From positions 1-62,680 of the forward strand of contig CASERW010000005.1 in assembly GCA_949290445.1 (NCBI GenBank): 62,680 nt of DNA. Direction: 5' to 3'. Positions 57,049 through 62,680 of the stretch are shown here, in pieces. This DNA comes from Aeriscardovia aeriphila (lineage in GTDB: Bacteria > Actinomycetota > Actinomycetes > Actinomycetales > Bifidobacteriaceae). Position numbers and translations under genes: made by a program. Numbering within the stretch: position 1 is the first letter of the stretch; every line of letters begins with the position of its first letter. The notes under the pieces are model-generated. The model saw only the letters and a list, made by a program, of their open reading frames with translations. It was not told the origin of the DNA and made no database searches.

Positions 57049-57326
57049 AAATAACAAAGAAACAATGGAAAGGCTTTATGTGGACTGGAGAGTCTTTTCT
57101 TCTCGTTGGGGCGGTTTTTGAGTTCTGGCTTATGACCAGCAGAAGCTTTCCCATTGAAAAGTTCCTGCTTCCTGGTTTCTACGTGACATGGGGAACTTTT
57201 TCCTCAATGCTTGGTGCGCTGAAAGCTAGCGATGTTCCTCGCTGGATGACTATTACACTTACCACTGTAGCAACCATAGTCATGTTGATAGCCTCCATAC
57301 TGATTGCCTATTACTGCCACAAGTGA
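57042..57326 (+). CDS. small three-helix membrane protein, possible immunity protein
   Basis: A 94-residue protein with three predicted membrane segments (about residues 14-32, 42-60, 68-91) and a basic N-terminus (MLKITKKQWKGF). Its ATG overlaps the last codons of the upstream peptide by seven bases, so the two are translationally coupled. In bacteriocin loci the gene right after the precursor often encodes such an immunity protein, which is the reason for the call. No family is recognised. It shares the low GC of its partner. Confidence 0.5.
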   Translation: MLKITKKQWKGFMWTGESFLLVGAVFEFWLMTSRSFPIEKFLLPGFYVTWGTFSSMLGALKASDVPRWMTITLTTVATIVMLIASILIAYYCHK

Positions 57327-57400
57327 TTGGCTTTATAGTTTTCTTTGCTCAATCGCGAGGTTATAGGGTGAGAGGCGTAGAGACTGCTCGGGCAGCCAGC

Positions 57401-57430
57401 AAATAAAAAACCGGATCTTTCGACCCGGTT
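57401..57430 (-). terminator. terminator after tRNA-Leu
   Basis: On the minus strand AACCGGGTC and GATCCGGTT pair (one G-T pair) around a GAAA tetraloop, then a run of T residues. It starts directly after the CCA end of the tRNA. Confidence 0.88.
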
Positions 57431-57433
57431 AAA

Positions 57434-57520
57434 TGGTGCGAACGGAGGGAGTTGAACCCTCACGACCTTAGCGGTCACTGGCACCTGAAGCCAGCGCGTC
57501 TACCATTCCGCCACGTTCGC
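57434..57520 (-). tRNA. tRNA-Leu (anticodon CAG)
   Basis: The minus strand gives an 87-base tRNA with acceptor GCGAACG/CGTTCGC, a long variable arm of class II type, anticodon stem CTGGC/GCCAG with CAG in the loop, a GGTTCAA T-loop, and an encoded CCA end. Confidence 0.95.
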
Positions 57521-57628
57521 AAGAACAGTGATAACTATATGAGCATGAAACTCACTTCGCAAGTTATCTGCGTGTTGGGCGTGTTGGAGCAGTGATAATC
57601 TCAAGATATTTGCTCAACACAACACGAG

Positions 57629-57701
57629 TGGCCCGGATGTGATTCGAACACACGACGCCCACTTTAGGAGAGTGGCGCTCTATCCCCTGAGCTACCGGGC
57701 C
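57629..57701 (-). tRNA. tRNA-Arg (anticodon CCT)
   Basis: The minus strand gives a 73-base tRNA: acceptor GGCCCGG/CCGGGCC, D-loop AGCTCAGGGGATAGAGC, anticodon stem CCACT/AGTGG with CCT, T-loop TTCGAAT. The CCA end is not encoded. A TGATAATCT motif (57594) lies between the two tRNA genes. Confidence 0.95.
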
Positions 57702-57742
57702 CAACCCTGCTACTATACACCCCCAAATCACCGAACATGCAA

Positions 57743-57814
57743 CAGGTGTGCCGCGTCGAGGCAAGTGTGCGCGATGAGCAGGTGTGCCGCGTTGAGGAAA
57801 GCGTGCGCGATGAG
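57743..57814. repeat. 36-base tandem duplication upstream of the DivIVA-like gene
   Basis: Two units of 36 bases (57743-57778 and 57779-57814) differ at three positions. Further degenerate GCGATGAGCCTG words follow to about 57875. The region codes for nothing I can support. Confidence 0.8.
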
Positions 57815-57977
57815 CCTGATCGACGAGCGTTCCTGACGAGCTTGTGCGACGAGCCTGTGCGATGAGCCTGCCTGAGCAGTGTATTTGGGAAGATTTCGGC
57901 TAAAAGTTTCGCTTAACTGTGCGTGAGTCTTTCAAGTGGCGTACTCTGTTCTCAGAGTAACTATGAGGAGGCCGTTG

Positions 57978-59369
57978 ATGACCAGTCAGCAGAGCGAAGA
58001 AAAGACGTCTGCTCTCGATCGAGCAGGAAAGCGCAAGTGGGGCTATAACGTCGCTCAAGTTGATGAATTTCTTGAGCGCGCGCACGAAATGTACGAAAAC
58101 AATGACCCACAGCTCAGCCAAGAAGAAATTCAGCTGACCAGCTTCGACCTGGAACGCAATGGCTATGTGATCGGTCAAGTCGATGCCACGCTCATCCGCT
58201 TGGAACGCGCCATCGTCGACAAGAACACTCAAACACAGATCGCCGAAGAGGGACGCCGCCAGTGGGATCAAGAAACCCTCGGCTTGGCACAAACCCTCCA
58301 GCAGCGTGCCGAGGCGCCCAACCGTCAGCGCTTCAAGCCAGGCCTACGCCATCATCCTTCCTATGACCGCAAGCAAGTTGATCTGCTCGTCATGCAAACC
58401 TGGACTCGCATCACTCAGCTGCTGGGTATTCCCAACACTTTGGATGAAGTGCGTAACGCCGATCTCATTACCTCCTCGCGTGTGGCGAACGCCATCTTCA
58501 CCCAGCGCAACGCGCATCACGGTTACGACGAATCTTCCGTGGACGCTTATTTGAACCGTGCCATCCAGGTGCTCACTCGCGTCGAGTCGGTGGAGCGAAT
58601 GGGCTTGGATACTCGCGTTTCTTCTGTGCCGATGACTGCTCAGGAGAGCTTGGCAGGCTTGGTGTCTACTCCCGCATCGTCTGCCGCTTCTCACGCAGGT
58701 GGTGAGGAAGCTCACTCTGCTGATTCCACTGATTCTGCAGCCGATGTTGCTACAGATTCTCAGGCTCGCGAGCAGGCAGGCGCTGAGGCTGCTAAGGAAA
58801 CTCAGGTTCTCGAACCTCTTGAGCAAAAGGATGAGGGTTTCGCCTTCGACTTTGCCCACAAGCAGGCGAATGATGCAGCTGAGGCGAACAGCAATGAACC
58901 TCTGCCTCCAGCTCCGGCCGCGCCAGCCGCTCCTGTAGCTCCAGCTGCTTCAGCCGCTTCGGAAGCTGCTTCTGAGGAGCCGGAAACCTCTGGTCTCTCT
59001 TCTTTGTTGCACGGTACTTCCCAGGATTCTCACGACGATGAAGCACCTGCGTATGCAGAGCAGGCAGGCGAGCAGAATGAGCCGCTTCCACCAGCACCTG
59101 CTGCACCACACGGGGAACAGAATGCTTCTGCTACCTCTGATACGACCTCTGCCAGTGCTGAGCATAACAGCGCTGAACTCAGCAATGGTGAACATCACAG
59201 CGCCGCACAGGACGGTGCCCATCACACCAGCGGCGATGACGACAAGAAGGATCGGCCAGTCGACTCCTACTTTGACGAAGTGATGAACTCTTCAGTCAGC
59301 TCGACAGGAAGCTTCGAAATTCCTTCCTTGACCTTTGGCGGTTCGCAGCAGTCACACACATCTGAGTGA
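57978..59369 (+). CDS. DivIVA-like protein with four repeats
   Basis: A 463-residue protein. Four segments follow the DivIVA N-terminal pattern (aromatic, four residues, VDxxL): GYNVAQVDEFLERA near residue 22, GYVIGQVDATLIRL near 60, SYDRKQVDLLVMQT near 128 and GYDESSVDAYLNRA near 183. The rest is a long Ala/Glu/Ser/Pro low-complexity region with repeated PLPPAPAAP words, ending with GSFEIPSLTFGG. DivIVA proteins mark curved membrane at poles and septa; this one may link growth or division factors. AGGAGG lies before ATG 57978. The next gene starts nine bases on. Confidence 0.8.
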   Translation: MTSQQSEEKTSALDRAGKRKWGYNVAQVDEFLERAHEMYENNDPQLSQEEIQLTSFDLERNGYVIGQVDATLIRLERAIVDKNTQTQIAEEGRRQWDQETLGLAQTLQQRAEAPNRQRFKPGLRHHPSYDRKQVDLLVMQTWTRITQLLGIPNTLDEVRNADLITSSRVANAIFTQRNAHHGYDESSVDAYLNRAIQVLTRVESVERMGLDTRVSSVPMTAQESLAGLVSTPASSAASHAGGEEAHSADSTDSAADVATDSQAREQAGAEAAKETQVLEPLEQKDEGFAFDFAHKQANDAAEANSNEPLPPAPAAPAAPVAPAASAASEAASEEPETSGLSSLLHGTSQDSHDDEAPAYAEQAGEQNEPLPPAPAAPHGEQNASATSDTTSASAEHNSAELSNGEHHSAAQDGAHHTSGDDDKKDRPVDSYFDEVMNSSVSSTGSFEIPSLTFGGSQQSHTSE

Positions 59370-59377
59370 GAGGACGA

Positions 59378-61387
59378 ATGGCCAGAATTCATGACGGCCA
59401 GCACCAGCCTGCCCCTTCTGCGAAGAGAGCAGGCTGGTTTGCTTTGCGCAGACCCCAACATACACTTTTCAGAAATCTCCACTGGACGTGGCGAGGTTGG
59501 ATTGTCGCCACTCTACCCGTGTTCCTCGTGCTTTTCCTCGTTCTGAGCACTTTTTCGATGACAGCTCAGTCCAAGTGGGACATCAACCCGATTAACAGAA
59601 CGATTGCGGCCACCACATTCGATACTGCGGTGAAAATGGAGCCGACAAGAAACTCCGTGCGCTGCAGCGGGGACAACGAAAAAGCCCACAGTACAAGCAC
59701 CTCGGCGACTGCCGGCACCACAGGGAACGCCAGCACAACTCAGAGTGCCGACAGCACAGGCTTGTGCGCACTGTCCTCTCATACCGGCCGCTACGAAGTT
59801 GCTGAAAAACGCAGCAGTTTCATCGCCACCCAGCCCAGCACTGGCCAGAAGCAGCGAATCAACATGCTCATTCGCTACCCGAAAAACTTCCCGGGCAAAG
59901 CTCCCGGCATTCTCTTCATGCACGGCGCTGGCACTTTCACCACGGACGATTCCTTCGCCGACCTCATGACGTGGTACGCCTCGGCAGGTTACTACACTCT
60001 CAACATCGACAAACCGTTGTGGGACACCACCGCCATTAACCGCGACTACGAGGCAAGCGCAGACGTCTACCTGAAAGCACTCCACCTTCTGCGTGCAGAA
60101 CCGGGCGTCAACGCAAGCAAAGTCGGCATTTACGCGAGCTCCGAATCCGGCTGGATTTTCCCCGTCATGCTCAACAAGGACAAGCACATCGCCTTCCAAG
60201 TGCTCATGAGCACGATGTCCTTCAGCCCCCGCCAAGCATTGGGCTACTTCGTCAACGCTGATTTCTCTATCGTCGGCGCCCACCCCGGCTACCAGGGCAT
60301 CGTCCATCGCATTTTCTCGCTGGACTACCGCTTCATCGGCTCCACCATTGCCGACTTTGACCCGTACAACACCAATTCCTACGCCATCCCAACCTTCCTC
60401 GCCTACGGTTCGAAGGATGTGATGACCCCTCAGGTTGACGGCGCGGTTAAGCTCATGGAATTGGCTCGCAAAGCCCATAATTCCAACTATGTGATCCGCA
60501 ATTATCCTCTGGCCAACCACGTTCTGCGCATCGGCAATGAGCGCGACGGCAACACGAAGCTCACCGACAACTTCATCCGCGACATCCTGGCGTGGACGAC
60601 GGGCGTGGTGAAAGGCGAGAAGCAGGTCAATCCGCATATCGCTGGCGAGGATATTTACCAGGCGATCACCCTTCCGCGCTCGGCTCACGCTCGGCCTTTC
60701 TATACCGGCCTCCTACTCATCGCTCTCGTCGTTTTCCTCGTCGGCTTTGTGGTTTCCCTAGCCTTCACGCTTGAGATTATCATTGCGCGTCTCATCCGCC
60801 GCCTGCGAGGCACAGAAGTGAAGCACCTCTTCGTGCCCGGCTTTGGCCGGGCCCTTGCCCTGCTCTCCTTGGCCACCGTCGGTGCACTGGCTCTCTTCGG
60901 CTCGGGCTTAGCAGAAGTAATTTCCGCAGTCATCTACCTCGATTGGGGAGCAGCACCGCCCAAGGACCCTGAATCGCTGTGGAACTCGTGGGAAAACAGC
61001 CAAATTCTGGGCTTGATTCTGCTCGCTGCCTGGGCGGTGTTCTTCGCAGCCTTGTTGGAAACAGCCATGCGCCACGGCTACTTACCACACCTGTGGGCTA
61101 TGGTCACCCGCCAAAGAAGCCGCTTCGAGCAGCGTCGATTCGCCAAATTGCAAGCTTGGCTCGCCCAACGCAATATGGTTGTTCGCCCTGTGGAAGAAGC
61201 CGCCAAGCGCGAACGCAACAAAGAAAGGCACACTCAGCTCGACGATTCTTCCGACGACGATCCGCGCTTTGAAGAAGGCCCGATCGCATGCCTCAACCGC
61301 ACCGGTTTCTGGTATGCCCTGCTGGTTATTGTCACCATGGTGGCAATCTTGGTGCTTTTTGCACTCCTCGGAATTTATATTTGGTGA
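59378..61387 (+). CDS. membrane-embedded alpha/beta hydrolase
   Basis: A 669-residue protein. One N-terminal membrane helix (WIVATLPVFLVLFLVLSTFSM) leads to an extracytoplasmic domain: a Ser/Thr-rich stretch and an alpha/beta hydrolase fold with GILFMHGAGTF (oxyanion loop), YASSESGWIFPV (nucleophile elbow, Ser in SESG), YGSKDVMTP (acid) and NYPLANHVL (His). Four further membrane helices lie in the last 230 residues, joined by a basic loop. It may hydrolyse or transfer an envelope lipid or peptide; the substrate is unknown. The ATG at 59378 has GAGAGGA before it. It seems to be in one transcript with the DivIVA-like gene and recO. Confidence 0.75.
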   Translation: MARIHDGQHQPAPSAKRAGWFALRRPQHTLFRNLHWTWRGWIVATLPVFLVLFLVLSTFSMTAQSKWDINPINRTIAATTFDTAVKMEPTRNSVRCSGDNEKAHSTSTSATAGTTGNASTTQSADSTGLCALSSHTGRYEVAEKRSSFIATQPSTGQKQRINMLIRYPKNFPGKAPGILFMHGAGTFTTDDSFADLMTWYASAGYYTLNIDKPLWDTTAINRDYEASADVYLKALHLLRAEPGVNASKVGIYASSESGWIFPVMLNKDKHIAFQVLMSTMSFSPRQALGYFVNADFSIVGAHPGYQGIVHRIFSLDYRFIGSTIADFDPYNTNSYAIPTFLAYGSKDVMTPQVDGAVKLMELARKAHNSNYVIRNYPLANHVLRIGNERDGNTKLTDNFIRDILAWTTGVVKGEKQVNPHIAGEDIYQAITLPRSAHARPFYTGLLLIALVVFLVGFVVSLAFTLEIIIARLIRRLRGTEVKHLFVPGFGRALALLSLATVGALALFGSGLAEVISAVIYLDWGAAPPKDPESLWNSWENSQILGLILLAAWAVFFAALLETAMRHGYLPHLWAMVTRQRSRFEQRRFAKLQAWLAQRNMVVRPVEEAAKRERNKERHTQLDDSSDDDPRFEEGPIACLNRTGFWYALLVIVTMVAILVLFALLGIYIW

Positions 61388-61390
61388 GCT

Positions 61391-62134
61391 ATGCCTGCGT
61401 ATAACGATGAAGCTCTGGTGCTCAGGACGGCGAAACTGGGCGAGGCTGACAGGATTATCACTTTGCTGACCAAAAACCACGGCAAAGTGCGTGCGGTCGC
61501 GAAGGGAATCCGACGTGAAAAATCGCGGTTCGGCGCTCGTCTCGAACCTTTCATGCGTGATAATCTTCAGCTTTACCAAGGCAAATCAAGCTTGCAAGTC
61601 GTCTCCCAAGCCGTGTGCACAGCGCCTTACGCAACGGCGATTGTCAGCGACTACGAGGCCTACCAAGCAGCCAACTTGATGGTCGAAACGGCCGACAAGC
61701 TTATCGCCGACGACGGGGACGCCCTGCCAGGCCAATACAACCTGCTGCTTTCCGCCGTCCATGCGTTGGCAACCCACCAGCATCCTGCTTGGCAAATCTC
61801 TTATTCGTATGTGCTGCGCGCCCTCGCTGAAGCGGGATGGAGGGCGAGCGTCTCCACCTGCGTGGTCTGCTCACGAAACTCAAGCCAGTGCGATCTCGCC
61901 TTCTTCTCCATTCCTGACGGCGGATGCGTGTGTGCGGACGACCAAAGCCCCGCCTCAGTGCCGATTAGCGCCGAGCAGCTCTCGCAGTTGCGCGCGCTCA
62001 GTTTAGGTGATTGGGCGCAGTTGAAGCCTCAGCCGATGAAGTCGGTGTTGCAGATCGTGGAGAATTGGGCACAGTATTACCTCGAGCAGTCCCTTCATTC
62101 GGCGAACTTGTTACATTCGTCATATGAGCATTGA
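61391..62134 (+). CDS. recO: DNA repair protein RecO
   Basis: A 247-residue RecO, which helps load RecA in gap repair. The N-terminal OB fold (DEALVLRTAKLGEADRIITLLTKNHGKVRAVAKGIRRE) is diagnostic. Cysteines in TCVVCSRNSS and GGCVCAD form the zinc site. It starts three bases after the hydrolase stop and overlaps uppS by 11 bases, the common recO-uppS order of actinobacteria. Two TGATAATC motifs lie within the first 175 bases (61453 minus, 61559 plus). Confidence 0.95.
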   Translation: MPAYNDEALVLRTAKLGEADRIITLLTKNHGKVRAVAKGIRREKSRFGARLEPFMRDNLQLYQGKSSLQVVSQAVCTAPYATAIVSDYEAYQAANLMVETADKLIADDGDALPGQYNLLLSAVHALATHQHPAWQISYSYVLRALAEAGWRASVSTCVVCSRNSSQCDLAFFSIPDGGCVCADDQSPASVPISAEQLSQLRALSLGDWAQLKPQPMKSVLQIVENWAQYYLEQSLHSANLLHSSYEH

Positions 62135-62680
62135 TTTCTCCCAGTATGACCCGACTTCGCTGAGTATCCCTGCCGCTCCGTTCTCGGATCCCTCCATCAT
62201 TCCTCATTTTGAGAAGGGCAGCGTCCCTCGTCACGTCGGTGTGATTATGGACGGAAACGGCCGATGGGCGAAAGAGCGCGGCTGGGTGAGAACGGAAGGC
62301 CATCGCCACGCCGAACCCGTCGTGTTCGACATCATTGCCGCAGCTATCGAAGCGGGTGTGCGCTACCTCACGCTCTACACCTTCTCCACGGAAAACTGGA
62401 ACCGTTCGCCTTCTGAAGTGCGATTCTTGATGGGCTTTTCGCGCGATATTATTCACCGTCGCATCGATCAGATGAACGAGTGGGGAGTGCGCGTGCGCTG
62501 GTCGGGCAGAAGGCCTCGTTTGTGGAAGTCCGTGATCGACGAGCTCGAAAGAGCCGAAGAGATTACCAAAAACAACAAGACTATCGACGTGGTTTTCTGC
62601 ATCAACTATGGCGGACGCGCCGAAATTGCCGATGCAGCGAGCGCCATTGCCCGCCAAGTTGCTGCCGGCAAGCTCAAAGG
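62124..62680 (+). CDS. uppS: isoprenyl (undecaprenyl) diphosphate synthase, 5' part
   Basis: The first 185 codons of a cis-prenyltransferase that makes the lipid carrier for cell-wall synthesis; the gene runs off the window. VIMDGNGRWAKERGW contains the catalytic Asp43 (numbered from ATG 62124), and LTLYTFSTENWNRS and VVFCINYGGRAEI follow as expected. The N-terminal extension of about 35 residues is typical of actinobacteria. The ATG overlaps the end of recO. Confidence 0.95.
   Translation, partial: MSIDFSQYDPTSLSIPAAPFSDPSIIPHFEKGSVPRHVGVIMDGNGRWAKERGWVRTEGHRHAEPVVFDIIAAAIEAGVRYLTLYTFSTENWNRSPSEVRFLMGFSRDIIHRRIDQMNEWGVRVRWSGRRPRLWKSVIDELERAEEITKNNKTIDVVFCINYGGRAEIADAASAIARQVAAGKLK

Noticed and set aside
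57434-57701. Integrated element with attachment sites at the tRNA genes
   Set aside because: No integrase and no second copy of the tRNA 3' end was seen in the islet; kept only as a hint in the islet finding.

Overview
The window is ordinary chromosome from a Gram-positive actinobacterium, most likely a member of the Bifidobacteriaceae (Bifidobacterium, Scardovia, Parascardovia or a relative). The reasons are the gene order rpoB-rpoC, rpsL-rpsG-fusA-tuf, efp-nusB-gmk-rpoZ-metK-priA-fmt-rsmB, a cspA-groEL pair without groES, a PpgK-type glucokinase, a DUF3027 protein beside a cold-shock protein, and a moderate GC content (I judge about 55%). Genus and species cannot be settled from the sequence alone.

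Layout. 1-5.3 kb: end of rpoB and all of rpoC. 5.4-7.8 kb: a glycerophosphodiester phosphodiesterase and a convergent PP2C phosphatase. 7.8-12.9 kb: rpsL-rpsG-fusA and tuf with a leader, a strong tuf promoter and terminators. 12.9-24 kb: efp, nusB, gmk, rpoZ, metK, priA, a HAD hydrolase, fmt, rsmB and an IMPase-like gene. 24-37.3 kb, almost all on the minus strand: HU, a flippase/pseudokinase membrane protein, purB, a WXG-like protein plus a WXG-like/lipase protein, the MoxR-DUF58-VWA operon, and ung. 37.5-40.7 kb: a LytR_C protein, cspA and CIRCE-controlled groEL. 40.7-47 kb: a transposase-like HTH protein, a WXG100 protein, a TPM-like membrane protein, an OmpR-type two-component system, a second cold-shock protein and a DUF3027 protein. 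47-56.6 kb: clpC, an MFS exporter, a GT2 glycosyltransferase, ppgK, an aminotransferase and an unknown protein. 56.6-57.4 kb: an AT-rich islet with a possible bacteriocin-like precursor and a small membrane partner, lying against the 3' end of a tRNA-Leu gene. 57.4-62.7 kb: tRNA-Leu, tRNA-Arg, a multi-repeat DivIVA-like protein, a membrane alpha/beta hydrolase, recO and the start of uppS.

The most striking signal is not a gene. A directional short motif, TGATAATCT (core GATAATC), occurs far more often than expected: I count 42 cores (27 on plus, 15 on minus), 40 of them preceded by T, where base composition predicts about 5-6 cores. It lies both between and inside genes, is missing from the most highly expressed genes, and often sits in poorly conserved protein segments. 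This resembles DNA uptake sequences, Chi-like sites or HIP1-type iterated words. I know of no such description for this family, and the function is unproven.

Most other genes are housekeeping: transcription, translation, protein quality control, replication restart and repair, nucleotide and one-carbon metabolism, and envelope functions. Type VII-like substrates (WXG proteins) are present, but no type VII secretion machinery is in the window.
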